In this document: one piece after another, positions 1 through 12,935 of the stretch
Position numbering within the stretch: position 1 is the first letter of the stretch
How the letters are laid out: every line of letters begins with the position of its first letter
Assembly (NCBI GenBank): GCA_038496445.1
Contig: JALMLS010000404.1
Coordinates: 124,001-188,000 of the forward strand
Direction of reading: 5' to 3'
From: Trichosphaerium sp. ATCC 40318
Taxonomy: Eukaryota; Discosea; Flabellinia; Trichosidae
Length of the DNA stretch: 64,000 bases
Notes under the pieces: generated by a model
Database searches by the model: none
Seen by the model: only the letters and a program-made list of their open reading frames with translations
What the model was told of the DNA's origin: nothing
Position numbers and translations under genes: made by a program

Positions 1-3000
1 AACCAGAACAAATCTCGTTCAACTCAATGCAAAACAAAATTATTGATACTTACCTATTATAAGAACAATGAAAACTATTCCGACTGTTGGTAGTCCAGAA
101 GAAGGATCTGTTGTTTGCCTTCCTACAGAGTACAGTGAGTGCTTTTAATTTGATGAAAATAACCAAAACAAGAATTCCACAGAAAACTGCTTGCTCACCT
201 CCTACTGCTTCTGTTGGTGAAGCTGGCGTTAAAGAGGTAGTTGGTGTATTTGTTATTGATGGTACGAAAGCAGGCGTAAAAGGTAAAGGCGATTCAATTG
301 GTGGACTAGGGAGGCTGGGAATAGGACCAAAGAGTGCTGGTGGTAGATCATTATCACACAATAAGGCGTATGAGCATGTCCTTGATGAAACGCATGTAGT
401 AGACCATCCAAGTACGTTATCATAACTACAGCACTCTGGATTACAAGCGCATACTAGTTCACAACATGTAGCGTTTGCGCATCCCCATGCACCTGCCTAG
501 AAAGTCGTGTCATTGAATACTGTTGGACAATATATTCCAAAGAGTTTACCTCGCTGCAATTATTTCCTCCTGGAGTTGTTGATCCACATGGGTTTGGTGG
601 ACAAGGCCATTCTATTGTTTCGTCTGCTTCTATTGGAAGTAATCAGATGATAAAATATAAAGAGTATAGCGAGTACCAAGCTCAAGGTTGATGCCACCGA
701 CACATCTTGAAAGAGAAATCTTTTTGTACCTGTAACAAACAATCAGATGTAAAAAAAATACGTTTTTTGCTTTTCTGAAAAGTAAAGTACCCAGAAGACG
801 AAACACGTGCTGTGGCAGGTGCAAAACATGAACCAAATTCTATATCTGGGTGTTGAGGTGCAAGTAAGACGCAGTGATTACTTTCATTTCGAGCAAATCC
901 AATATCACTTTGAGAAACACAAACGTTAATAATGAAATACAATATTTTTCTTTCTCATTTGTACCATGCAAAGTCATCTGCTGTGCACTCACATGTTTGT
1001 TCTGTAATATTCTCTCTACCATTGAAATCTGGAGGTACTATACAAGATGCGTTTTGCTTCTTTCTGACTATGTTAGTTCGTCTTACGCCAAGAATACAAT
1101 CGCTCCTTTGTGCTAGGAAAAAATAGTAAGTATGTGACGTTTGGTTTGCACGTGTTTTTTTTTGCGTCTATTCTACAGAGTCAAAAACTTACAATGTGGC
1201 TCAAAATACTCGTAATCAGAGTCAGGGGATCCAATAGTCTCGTAATCAAAGGAACCTAAAAGTAGGTAAAAAAAAAAGAGTTAAAATTATGAAAAAATGA
1301 AATTTCTTTGACTGTACATTCACGTGAGATCAATTCTGTCGTGTCAATGTGGTAAATATAAGTTTCTCTTATAATACCACTGTTACTTTCACCTGAAATA
1401 AATGTTAATAAGAACAATAGTATGTGTCAAAAACCGTTTCATTTTTTTTGCTTTTTTGAGCTGACATGTTGATATAACGTACCAGTGAGCAGGAAACCTG
1501 GGTGCACAGCATTATGATCAACAAGTAAGCGTTCCTTTGGAGCAATAAGTTAGGAACATGAAATCAGAAATTGGAAAGAAGGAAGTACGGGAGTGAAGTC
1601 ACATGTAGGACAAGCTGTTGTATTCTCAATAACACATGTTTGAAACGTTAATCCTTGATCAAATGAATATGATATTGTGTTTTCACCTTCTTCTCCTGGG
1701 GCAACAACAAGAACACTACCTAAAAAGAAAGCCAAAAAGGTTAGAAATACTTCGCAGCCACCAAAAAAAAATTGTTATCGAGTCGAAAGAATAAACCCAA
1801 AGTCATACCGTGATTTGTCATGTCAAAATTGGATGTAGCAGCACCAATATTTTTCCAAGTTACTCCTCCATCTCTACTTAAATATGTGTAAATAGGGCTA
1901 TCCGTATCAAGGAATGGACCAACATTTCCTAATCAAAGAATCAGACCAAGGTACCTTCAAACTAAAGGCCGGAACAAATCTCTATGAAAGTTTCTTGCAC
2001 TTACCCCTTACAACAACAATGCCGATAGCAGTGTCTCTTGTCCATACAAATGTTCTTGGATTAAAGAAATTTCTTACGAAGATGTTTAAAGAGCAGCTTT
2101 CCAAAGAGTTCTGAGCACGTGTTAGTCAAAACAAACAGAAAAAAATGAACTTTTTTTTTGATTTAATTATTTTGGTTAGTTCACAATTATCGACAGCAGT
2201 CAAGTTGTTCAAATTGATAACTTGACTGTCGTCTACAATATCACGTGTTACAGTAACACTATTATTATTAATAGTGCTGTAAATGTAAACGCGTTTTATC
2301 GATTTTTGATGTCAAGAAGAGTATTTTCGAAGATTGTTTGGATATTTTTAAAGGGCCGTGCTTTGCAAACAGCTATAGAATACTTACGTCAATACACATT
2401 TCGCGTTCATCTTCTGGAGGTGTAAGTGGTGTCCATACACCACCATTATCAAAGGAAATAACTGTTTTTTGTTGGTCTTCATCGTTGGTTGTTTGAGCAA
2501 TGTATGCTCCAGGAATACTTGCAAGCTCTTGTAAACTTCCTCTAAAGATAACTCCTTAGCGTCTTTTTAAAGTACTAAAAGGCTTACGCTAAAGGATAAT
2601 CAAAAGGTGCATAGTAATCGCTCAATGAAAGAGTCAAAGTAGAATCAGATCCTTGAGCAGCATACAACTCTTTAGTTGTTCCTAAGGAATGTGTCAAATA
2701 AACCACAAAACCAATCACTCAATAAAGAAGTATCAATGTCGTACCTGAAAAGAACTGCGTTAAACCGCCTGTCATGTGACTTCCCTCCTGTCTGAGGAAA
2801 ATAACTTCATCGCCAAAATGCTCAATGCCAACATCCTTGAGGGAAGTTAGCGTCTTGTTTTTGTGTTTTTAGTTCGTGTATGTACATAAGTAAGTCTTGT
2901 TGAGTGTTCAAAGTCTGTACTCGTTGGAGGGAATATTAATTCAGTAAAGGTTGCTCCACCGTCGCTCGAAATATGTGCGTCGTATACAAATGCGAGAGTA

Positions 3001-4515
3001 CGTTGAAAGATATCAACAACTCTACCAGTAATCTATATACGATTTAGGAACGTTGTTTCGCACGTGACTGTTTTCTTAATCGTAAAAAAAAAACAGGTTC
3101 AAAAAGCGTTATTATGCTTCTTTACCGTGAATAAATTTATTGGAGCGTATCACGTGATAAAAATGTATACCGGAGAAATTGAAATAAAAATATCAAAAAC
3201 GTTACTGAGAACGTACTGCTGTTCTGAGAACATGTCCTTCTGGGTAAACAACTAAATTATACGCTCTAAGATCTGGTGGGGATGAAGTATTCTGAAAGAA
3301 ATCGTTTGATGTATCGTAACAAGAAATAGCAGAATTTCCTTCACTACAAACATAAAGAATATGTTGTGTTGCTTTACCATCTCTTAAAGCTCCTAAAAAA
3401 TACGCACAGAATTAATAAAACACGTTCCCTAACGGCAAAACTTTTTAACGATATCACAAGCGCTAGTGTGTACCCCAGTAAAAAGCTTCGTTTCCGAGAT
3501 AGATGTACTCGTTATTGAAGATATCTTGTACAACAACCCAAGCGATATCAGTGTGTATTCTCCTGTCCCAAGTGATTGCTCCATCTGTAGATAACACAAC
3601 AGAGAAGCAATCATCGTCAAGTGAGTATTCACATGAGTTATCCTCGAATAAAGCCATAATCTCTTTTTCATTAAAAGGGTTAACTTTTATTTCAATGAGA
3701 ACGTTTCCCTCTTTTAAACGAACAATGTTAGCTTTTCAACGCCTATCACATACTTTAAATTATAACGAACCAAAAGTCCCTTGTCTTGTTTCATATGAAA
3801 TGCCTCCATCATCAGTTGCCCATAATTTCCCGTATCCATGGAAGTACGCCTAAATATCCATAAAAAATTAATGATCAAAAAAAATAAATCGTTATTTGAC
3901 GTTACAGTATTTTCATTGCCAGTCGTCAATACACTGTTGACGCCTGTGGAGCACATTCTATATTGATCACGGTCTTGTGTGCCAAATCCTCCTCTAATTC
4001 TGTACTCTTCAGAGAGCAAGCATCCTCCTTCTTCGCTTCCTTCTAGAATCACTTGTGTCCATGTTATACCTAGTGGTAATCACAGTTAACAACGGTACAA
4101 GAGAAGAATAATTTCAACCCGTATCATTAGTATGCCAAACACCGCCGTTGTCTGTCTTTATCCACGCAGCCTAAAATACAAACGATCAATCAAAAAATTT
4201 GAAAGGCTAAAACTTTGAAATTTATTAAAACGTACCTCGCCGTCTTCTGTCCATTGAACAGCGTCTATAATATTATAGTATTCATCAAATTTGGTTGCGA
4301 TATCACTATCTATTTTTGTCTTTTGTTTTAAACAGTACGGTTAGGTATTTACAAATAATCACGTGGGTAGAAACGGTATTTTGTTATATCCGATAAAAAC
4401 GAAGTACCTTTGTTACACCGAATACAGAGTCGCATGTTACTTGGCCAATAGAAGGCACAACGAATATACATAGTGATGAGATCACTAGTATGACAAAGAG
4501 ATGTGATTTCCTCAT
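1..4515 (-). CDS. VPS10-domain sorting receptor (sortilin/Vps10p-like), C-terminus cut by window edge
   Basis: Multi-exon type I membrane receptor expected to sort luminal cargo between Golgi and endosomes. The ATG at 4515 opens a signal peptide (MRKSHLFVILVISSLCIFVV). Exons between about 4450 and 1550 give beta-propeller blades with repeated W..DGG motifs, for example KTDNGGVWHTNDT and YLSRDGGVTW. The VPS10 hallmark TVISFDNGGVWTPLTPP lies near 2480-2410, and NVGPFLD and ISYSFDQGLTF near 1925 and 1660. A Cys-rich 10CC-type module follows (DSDYEYF near 1220; CILGVRR and CECTADDF near 1120-960; CSQSDIGFARN near 920). A Pro/Thr-rich stalk spans about 360-200 and a transmembrane segment (GIVFIVLII) is read after an intron at about 195-120. 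The last visible donor is at about 56, so the cytosolic tail lies outside. Motif order matches the family; exact exon ends are inferred. Confidence 0.85.
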
Positions 4516-5648
4516 TGGTTGATGGTGCTACTTTGTAAAAAACTCCGCTTATTTGTGGTTAAGAAATAGATTAATAAAAGTGGAATATCATGGAGTACAA
4601 GCCTGTATCTTGCCATTTACTAATCGGAAATGATAAGGGTAAACAAGGCCGATACTATCGGGTGAATAACAAGCGCGCTTTCTGTTCACAATGAAAGGCA
4701 ATAAATGTGAAAAGATATCAAACTGAACATTAGTAAATACAACTGTTGTGACGTGTGTACTGCAGGATAGACAAAGTAATAGGTAGAAGTGCACGAACTA
4801 TATCGTAGGTAATCGCAGAGAAATACTTATCCAAAGTGGTGTGGATGAAAGCCTGTTAGTAGCTTGTTTCTAATGAAATAAAAAACATGATTGCGATATC
4901 TTGATTGCTCTAGTTATTCAAATGGTAGTGCCATAAACAGGTTTTCTGATACGTCTTATACATTGTAAGATCTACATTGCTCATACATGCTACTACTGTG
5001 TCCAAAAAAAGAACCAAGAATACCTTCCTTTGATTCCTTGAGATATTGTTTGACAAATAAGTGAAGACGAAATACATATTTGTGATTATTGAGATAAATC
5101 CCTTGAACAATTTGGTTCCAATCATATACATAGATCCCTACTAAATACAATTCATCATCTACAAGTCTTTGACATCCTACCAGCAAAATAGAATCCTTGA
5201 TTCCGTCATCTTTTGCATATTAATTACTGAATTGCACCTATCTTTCTTTGGCAAAGCTAGAACTTGCTTGGAAACACTGTTGTTTCCAATTACGTCATGT
5301 ATGATATCAATGACACAATGAGCAACTAAAAACTTGGCATTGCCCAGTTCTGTGTGATGTAAAATAATGGCAATACATTCAGGAAACAGCAAAAAGGCTC
5401 TGGCTGTTACCAATTGGGATACCGTTTGGAAAACCTAACTGAGCAACGCTTAACTTATGCACAGCTTACGACTACAGATATAATAGAGCATGCACTCGCT
5501 TGGTTTTAACCTCATTCCAACAACATGCTTGCCACTTTATTGGAAAACAGCGCAACTTAAACTCACATTTGCAAGTCTGGGTTGTACAAAACCATACTAC
5601 CAAATCCTTATTAATCACAAGTTATTTTGTTAGCGCCCACCATTCACG
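4516..5648. other. Spacer without an intact gene
   Basis: This is the shared upstream side of the VPS10 receptor and the 3' side of the first F-box/LRR gene. Apart from the coding remnant at 4956-5440 I see no ORF with an ATG and plausible splice sites. An open stretch at 4588-4794 (-) has only a GTG start and resembles nothing I recognise. Confidence 0.5.
4956..5440 (-). pseudogene. Unidentified broken coding remnant
   Basis: Two open stretches on the minus strand follow each other in different frames. The upstream one (about 5440-5177) reads VFQTVSQLVTARAFLLF and onward, a hydrophobic, helix-like composition. The downstream one (5186-4956) reads ILLVGCQRLVDDELYLVG and onward. The stop TGGTAG at about 5177 separates them, and a one-base shift would join them. 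Neither has a convincing ATG; the first begins just after an AG that could be a splice acceptor. It may be a decayed gene or exons I cannot assemble. No family recognised. Confidence 0.3.
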
Positions 5649-6641
5649 TCACATTTTAACTGCATGAACACCTACTAAAGCCTTGATGCCTTCATCTGTT
5701 ATTAAAGTATATCCTACATCAATAGTGTGTACGCCAACTAAAGCTTTCACTCCTTCATCTGTCACCTTTGTACAGCGAAGGCTAATGGTGTGAACACCAG
5801 CCAACGCTTTGATACCATCATCTGTTACAAAGCAATCATTCAATGAGATTGTATGGACACCAGCCAAAGCCTCAATACCTTCATCTGTCACAGCAGTAGA
5901 GTTTAGCTGTATTGTGTTAACTCCAGCCAATGCTATAATGCCATCATCGGTTATGAGGTTACAACCACTCAAATCTATTGTATGAACTCCAGCCAAAGCC
6001 TTGATTCCCTTGTCAGTCACTATGGTGTAGTTTAACTTTATTGTATGAACACCAGCCAATGCTTTAACACCCTCGTCAGTTATATAGTAACAACTACTTA
6101 AATCAATTGTATGAACTCCAGCTAAAGCTGTAATACCATTAGACACATTTGTTTTGCTAATATCAATATTGTGAACACCTTTGAATGCTTTGAGATCCTC
6201 ATCTGTTACAGGGGTTGAGTGGAGAACGATTGTGTGTATTCCAGCAAGTTGTTTGAGATGATCAGCAGTAAGTCCACGACAGGTGCTAAGGTCAATACTG
6301 TTTATCTTTAAGGCTGAGAAATCAACATCTAACACACTATGTAGCACAAGGGCGTGTACTCCATCGAGACAATCTAAGTGCTTTTGCTTTAGAGTACAAG
6401 TCACAGTGATAGTGCTTGTTCTAATAAGAAATTGCGCTTTTTTATACAGTTTTTTGAGTCTTCTTTTTGTTTTGATGGTGATATACTTTTTAGAGTTGTA
6501 TCCCACGTGAGTTATAACGATATTTTGTAGTAATTTAGATGTATGTACCAATGATTGTATAGAGAGTGCTGAAACGAACTGAAGTACATGAACAATGATT
6601 TCAACAGGTATTTCATCAAAGAAAGCACTGTTTTTGTTCAT
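5649..6641 (-). CDS. F-box/leucine-rich-repeat protein, single exon, 330 aa
   Basis: Predicted substrate adaptor of an SCF ubiquitin ligase, by analogy with FBXL proteins. Residues 1-55 contain an F-box-like segment (FDEIPVEIIVHVLQFVSALS, then LVHTSKLLQNIV). From about residue 95 to the end run some nine or ten 22-24-residue LRRs with the core VTDEGIKALAGVHTIDLSGC, a cysteine-containing-type LRR (I/VTDxGIxxL). The ATG at 6641 is the first Met and the frame is uninterrupted, with no introns, unlike the conserved genes nearby. The final repeats are very similar to each other, suggesting recent unit duplication. The gene at 6900-8190 is a tandem paralogue. F-box assignment rests on pattern and position. 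Confidence 0.8.
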   Translation of the reverse strand: MNKNSAFFDEIPVEIIVHVLQFVSALSIQSLVHTSKLLQNIVITHVGYNSKKYITIKTKRRLKKLYKKAQFLIRTSTITVTCTLKQKHLDCLDGVHALVLHSVLDVDFSALKINSIDLSTCRGLTADHLKQLAGIHTIVLHSTPVTDEDLKAFKGVHNIDISKTNVSNGITALAGVHTIDLSSCYYITDEGVKALAGVHTIKLNYTIVTDKGIKALAGVHTIDLSGCNLITDDGIIALAGVNTIQLNSTAVTDEGIEALAGVHTISLNDCFVTDDGIKALAGVHTISLRCTKVTDEGVKALVGVHTIDVGYTLITDEGIKALVGVHAVKM

Positions 6642-6899
6642 TTTGCGCTATTAAATAGTTCCTACAAACGACAAGAGATATGGCCACTTGTTCAGTAATA
6701 ATTTTGACCCTGACTGACGGAGTCCTTGCTTAGACTAATACTGTATTCTATGATTAGTGACATATCACCTAGTACTGTATTTCTAGACGGTCCTTCTTAT
6801 AATCATTGAAACCGAATAAACAAGAATCAATCACCGTTACAAGAACATTTTTATACCCCCTTGTACCTTTCATGAAGACAAATGAAGGAACTTTAGGCT

Positions 6900-8190
6900 T
6901 TATTTATTAATTACAACCTTGTTAACTATATCTAACCATAGCGATTGTAAGTTGTGAGCACCAATCAAGGCATTAACACCATCACATGTAACGTTTGTAC
7001 CGTGTACATCAATTGTATGAACTCCTACAAGTGCTACAATTCCTTTATCAGTTATTTTAGTACCTTTAAGGCTAATCTCATGAACACCAGATAGTGCTTT
7101 AATGCCTTTATCTGTCACTGCAGTCCACGCGAGATTAATAGTGTGAATTCCAGAAAATGCTTTGACACCTTCATCTGTCACGTTTGTACCACGAAGATCA
7201 ATTGTGTGAACACCAGCCAACGCTTTGATGCCCTTATCTGTAACACGTGTACAATCATTTAAGGAGATTGTATGTACACCAAACAAAGCCTCAATACCTT
7301 CATCCGTCACATGTGTGCTGTTTAGGTGTATGGTATGAACTCCAGCCAATGCTTTGATGCCTTGATCTGTCACTTTAAATGCGTATTTTAGGGAAATCTT
7401 GTGAACTCCAGCCAACGCTTTGATGCCTTTATCAGTCACATGAGTACGGTTTAAGTTTATTGTGTGTACTCCAGATAATGCTGTAACGCCCTCATCAGTT
7501 AGGTACTTACAGCTTCCTAAATCTATAGTATGTATACCAGCCAATAGTTTAATACCATCGTCAGTTACAGATGTAAGGCTTAAAGTAATGTTAGAAACAC
7601 TTACTAAAGCCTTTATGCCATCATCTGTGACATTTGTTCTGTGTAAGTTTATTGTATGTACTCCAGCTAATGCCTTAACACCTTCATCAGTTATGTACTC
7701 ACAGCTTCCTAAATTAATGGTATGAACACCTCCTAACCCTTTTATATCCTCATCTGTTACAGGGGTTGAGTGGAGAACGATTGTGTGTATTCCAGCAAGT
7801 TGTTTAAGATGATCAGCAGTAAGCCCGTGACAGTTGCTAAGGTCAATACTGTTTATCTTCAAGTTTGAGAAATCAACATCTAACACTATGTAGCACAAGG
7901 GCGTGTACTCCATCAAGATACTTTAAGTCCTTTTGCTCAAGAGGAAAAGTCACAGTGATAGTGCTTGTTCTAATAAGATATTGTGCTTTTTGAAATAGTT
8001 GTTCGAGTCTTTGTATCGTTTTGATGGTGATATCTCTTCCAGAGTTGTACCCCACGTGAGTTATAACGATATTTTGTAGTAATTTAGACGTATGCAGCAC
8101 TGAGTGCATAGAGAGTACTGAAACGAATTGAAGTATATGTACAATAACTTCAACAGGTATTTCATCAAAGAATGCACTGTTATGGTTCAT
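6900..8190 (-). pseudogene. F-box/LRR tandem paralogue with a 2-bp frameshift
   Basis: Paralogue of the gene at 5649-6641, same strand, about 260 bp upstream. The ATG at 8190 starts the same F-box segment (FFDEIPVEVIVHILQFV), but the frame runs off after GVHALVLHSV. The LRR part (VDFSNLKINSIDLSNC and about twelve repeats) is open in another frame to 6900. Comparison with the intact copy shows the cause: it has aacacactatgtag where this copy has aacactatgtag (about 7881-7892), loss of one AC unit. A spliced rescue is not apparent. It is a recent pseudogene, a polymorphism or a sequencing error; the rest of the reading frame is intact. Confidence 0.8.
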
Positions 8191-8483
8191 TTGCGAGTAA
8201 ACTGCGAATATGTGTTGATTGGTGAGCTTTTTACGACAAGAGATAACGGAATATTAATTATGCTTTAGTGTACTAGTTAAGCTAAGGTTAAGCAGCTTTT
8301 CAATAAGCTCTGTCTTTGTTAACGCGTTCTTGATACCAAGTACTCTGTAGGAGACAGCTAATAAGCTTGCCGAAGCGTACATGTACTAATACTAAACGCT
8401 CTCTGAGACGGACAAAGATAAACGAGGGCCTTGTTGGAGGATTTTTATTTAGAGGGGAATAACATACAAACAATATGAAACAT

Positions 8484-11400
8484 TTAATCATTGTGCTTCA
8501 AAGCAAAACTACCACCTTTTATAGATGCTAATAGCTTATCCATTACGCCTTCTTCTTCAACTGGTGGTAATCCTTTTCTACCTTTCTTCAAGTTCTCTTC
8601 TCTTCTCTTTGCAAGTCTCTTACGTCTCTCTTCAGTCTCACGACGCTTCTTGTTCTCAGTGAAGACAAACTTAAAGTCAGAGTGAAACTGATGGAAAACT
8701 TGAACAACTTTTGGCATGTCATCTCGTTTCAAGTTGTGACCTTAAAAAAAACGTGTTAATCACGTGATTTTTAGAAAATGATAAACGTGTTTATAGGTAC
8801 CAAAGGATTTGAGTAGTTTTTCTATAGCATCTGATAACTCATCAAAATGAGTGTTTGCGTCATCCATCTTTGTTATTGCATCACTCAAGAACGACTATTT
8901 GGATTCAAACACATGAGTTTTTTTGACTTGACTGTGAAAACGTACCACCATCATTGTCTTATAAGGTGAGTCTTCAGTTGTTTCCATCTGCTTTTGTAGG
9001 GTATTAAGCCGTCCTTTCAAGCTCTTGAGAACAGACTCCGTCTGGCTTGGACTTACTACATGTGATTATTAGTTATCATCATTGTTGTAAAAGTTGTACA
9101 TTTTAAGCATTTGTTGAGTTGTTCCATTTGATCTAACCATGTAAGAGACTCTGTGTAGTCTTCTTCAATAAATTTTGCAATATAATGAAGTAAAGACATT
9201 CGTGGAGATGTTGTAGATCGTGTTTGTTTCAGCTATAAAAATCCACGTATTAGAAAATAGTTTCTATTCGATTTCGTACTCTCTTGAATGTTTCGACAGA
9301 TAGCGCATGTACACTTCCTTTACGTGTTCCAAAATTTATAAAATTACCAATAGCGAGTGTTACCTATCATGATAGTCAGCAAGATGTCCTCAAAAGTGAT
9401 ATTAGCAGTTTTACCTCCAAGACTTTTTTGAGTTGTGCTGATTCAACAATTCTTTTACATGTCTCTTTCATTACTTCAATTTCCTTTAGAATAAAATTAA
9501 TCAGACTTTCCAATTGGTATTATGTGTATACGTACGTGTTCGGCTTCTTCAAGTTGTACTTTATACTCTGCACGAAGTATTGACCCTTTAATTTTTTGAT
9601 CAAGTTTGTCAATGGTTACCAACTATTAACAAAAAAAAATTAACATAAAATCAAGATTCTGTTTCTTGGTTTTGTCGTACAGCTTTGAAGAATTTTTCAG
9701 CTTTATCTAGCTTTTCAATATCACCAGTATATTGATCTATAATAGTACGCTAATAAATGATTAGTAAAGTGAAACCTCGGGCGATTAAAGCGGTTTTTAG
9801 TAACAACACTTCAATCTTTTGCCAACTGCTTTTTCTTACCTCTTCACGTGTTGGAAGACATTTGAGTAGAGCTTGAAGCTTTTCAAGCGATAATAAGCTA
9901 TAATCAGCGTTGTTTATAGCTGTAACAATCTCATCATTGGTACATTTGAACTGAGTTCTGGCAATCGCTAAAAAAAAGAAAAATAAACAACAGCTCTCAC
10001 GCTGAACAAAAAAGATCTTACCAACATTATTACTACGTCTGCCATCAAGAAGAGTAACAAATTTAGGTTTAACTACTTTCTTTTTAGCCTTCTTAACACG
10101 ACCTTTAGCTGGAAACAACTCTTCTAAATCCTTGGCTTTCAAATCAATTCTAAGAGAAAAAAGAAAAAAAGTTAGTTCACTTCACCACATGATTCCCACG
10201 TACTTTTCAGGTTTGACATCTCCCCAGTATTCTTTATCTGCTTGTTTAAGAGGCACCCAATGGAATGCTTTCATCTGTACTTTAGGAGAGCATTTGCAAC
10301 CACTGTCTGTTGAAACAAAAAAATCAATTAAAACTCGCTATTTTTAAAGGCAATTGGCTACGCACTTGTAAGCGTTTTCCTTGAACCAGGCATCCCTGGA
10401 GGTGGCGGTGGCATACCAGGCATACCAGGAGGTGGAGGTGGCATACCAGGAGCTCCAGGTGGAGGCGGTGGAGGAGGTACTCCACTAGCTCCTGGTGGAG
10501 GAGGTGGAGGCGGAGGAGCGCCATCAGCGCCTGGAGGTGGAGGTGGAGGTGGTGGAGCGCCAGCAGCATCAGGTGGAGGTGGTGGTGGAGGAGCTCCTGT
10601 TTCGCCTGGTGGAGCAGGTGGAGCTGGTGGAGCTGGAGGTGGAGGTGATGCTGTTGCGGTCTTGTTAAGTTCTTTCATAAGATTCGCTGTATTTTTGAGT
10701 CTGGTTTGTTTTTCTTCTTTTGTTTCCAGTCTACCCTTTTTTGGTTGACCATCACGTGGTGATTGTTGAGGTGCCAGACTGTGATCGGCGTTAAGTATTT
10801 TCTCAGTAGATTCCTTGATAGACTTTGATAGTGTATCAAGAGATAACTCTAAAACAATGAGTCAGAGCAAATTCAGAAAAAAGAGAAAAAAAGAAGCAAG
10901 CTTCTAAACAACATACCTTTGTTTGTTGCTATGTACGATATAGCTTGTTCTACAGCATGCCATGTATTATCAGACTCTTTTGTATCGTCTGACATGAGCA
11001 CAAGAGTCTGAATTTTAAGTTAAACGCCAAAATCAATAAAAGACAAAAGAGCGTACTTGAAGCATGGTTTTAAGTGTTTTTTCTCTAGTTGATCCTTTAT
11101 CAGCAACAAGTACTTGTAAGAAGTGAAATAAAGATGTAGTATCATCCATATCAACACGTGTATCTTGTCTAAGCAAGTAGACATCATCCTTATCTAAATA
11201 CGCACGAAATTAGTCGGACATGTTTTAATTTGAAGGACGTTTGTTGAACATACCTTCGCCTGAAAATTTTTCAAAAGCTGTTATTTGTTTATGAAGAGCA
11301 TCAGCTGTAGCGTCATTGACGTCATCTCCATTACTCTTTTCTTCGATTTCTGATAACTTAGATACAATATCTAAGTCAAGGAAGTGGTTTCTCAAGTGAA

Positions 11401-12935
11401 CACGTTCGTATAAGTCACCTAGATGCAACAGTAAGACGAATGAAAAATACAACAAACAAAAAGTTCTAGTGACTTCATTTTGTGAATCTTCAACGTGTTT
11501 AAAACCCACGTGCCTGCTGCTAAAATAAGCGTGTTTATCAAAGAAACAGCAGCTACTACCAACTCCAAATCTAACAAGGTGTATTAGTTTGGACTAGTTG
11601 TATCGACATGAGGACGTACTTTCATTGTCAAGGGTAGCAACAAGGGACTTGAACTTATGAACTCTATTTACGTTTTCTAACCCTTGACGAACTATTTTGT
11701 ATCCTTCCGCAGAGTACAAACAAAGCGCTGCTAGAAGGTATAGAAGTTGAGTACGCAATATAGTATTCGGAGAGCGCATAGCAATAGGCGCAAGATCAGC
11801 TAATATCTAAAAAAAGAAACGAGCTTAGAGTTGGTGAATATCTTGTTTTCGCTTCTTTTGTACCTTTGCGCCATTATCTACAATGATTTGAAGTGACTCT
11901 TTAGTATTCATCAAAGCTTTTATACAATTGATAAGTTTCAATTCGCTTGTTATCAACGTGAGAGAAGCAGTTTTTTTAAGTTGTCTAAAGCAAGCATTAA
12001 AACAAACAAGACTAGCTCTTCAACAACAAAAAATAAAAAAATTCGATAACGTACTTCTCATATATCAATATCGCTTGGTAGATAGCTTGAAGGCCTTCTT
12101 CATGTAGAAACTCTTTTAACCAATCTTCATCACCTAAAAATAAATATGTCACGTGTTCCACGCCGCTTCGGTTTTTTTGTTTAAACTACGATAAAAAGTC
12201 TTTCTTTACCTCCATCTAAGTTCTTTTTTAACGCTGTAAGTTGATTCGTTGTAGGTAGTGTATCATTTCTAAGCAATTCTATAAAGGCCTTGGGTGTCTC
12301 AGGAATATTTTCCTTTGGCTTTTCTTTCTGTGCACTCAACTACAAAGAAGTATCGTAAACACCAAGGAAAAATATCCAAAAAATACAAAAACTCCGAATA
12401 AAATTGTGTACCTTTTTGAAAGCGCCAAGTCCACGCTTCCACTTTGCACTAGCGCCTAGCTTCTTTGCAGCTGATAACGAAGGTTTAGGACTATCATCTT
12501 TCTTTAAAACCGGTGTTTCTTCTTCACCCTTCCCTATGACGAGTTAAATCACGTGTACAATCACGTTTTACGAACAAACATTCAAAAACAGAAACGACCA
12601 TCTGATTGATGGTAAAAAAAAAACACTGTTTTTTACGATCGCGGTTAGTTTAACACGATCATATTTACATACCTTCTGTAGTTGCTTGCTCTGACACTTT
12701 CTCGTTTTGTACGTCATCTGCCTTGATACACTTTCAGTAACAAGTTGACGCGTCGAAATCTTGTAAAACTAAAGCATACCTCCTTTACCTCCTCTGATGG
12801 GGTGTTTTCTTCTTCACTCGGTTTCTCTGTCTCATCTAAATGTTTTAATAGCCTGAACGAGGTATAGTATACCTGTATAATGTACTTACAAGAGAATTCT
12901 TCGTATCCAGGCAGCCTGAGCTGCACATTACCCAT
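8484..12935 (-). CDS. Diaphanous-type formin (GBD/FH3-FH1-FH2)
   Basis: Actin nucleator and elongator. The proposed start is the ATG at 12935 (MGNVQLRLPGYEEF), a start compatible with N-myristoylation; an in-frame Met lies upstream at 13016. Acidic and basic linker exons follow, then helical GBD/FH3-like exons (LKLINCIKALMNTKESLQ near 11930; LLYLLAALCLYSAEGYKIV near 11720). FH1 at 10640-10380 is a run of PPPPPPP blocks with Gly/Ala spacers, the profilin-binding region. FH2 starts with MKAFHWVPLKQADKEYW near 10290 and continues with FVTLLDGRRSNN and LEKLQALLKCLPTREE (10060-9840), then exons down to 8760. The tail (8732-8484) is highly basic (KRRETEERRKRLAKRREEN), like a DAD/WH2-type C-terminus. 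About 20 short introns. Family assignment is secure; exact exon ends are inferred. Confidence 0.9.

Noticed and set aside
87..425. Plus-strand ORF of 112 residues at the left edge
   Set aside because: Antisense to the Pro/Thr stalk and an intron of the VPS10 gene; reads across its splice sites.
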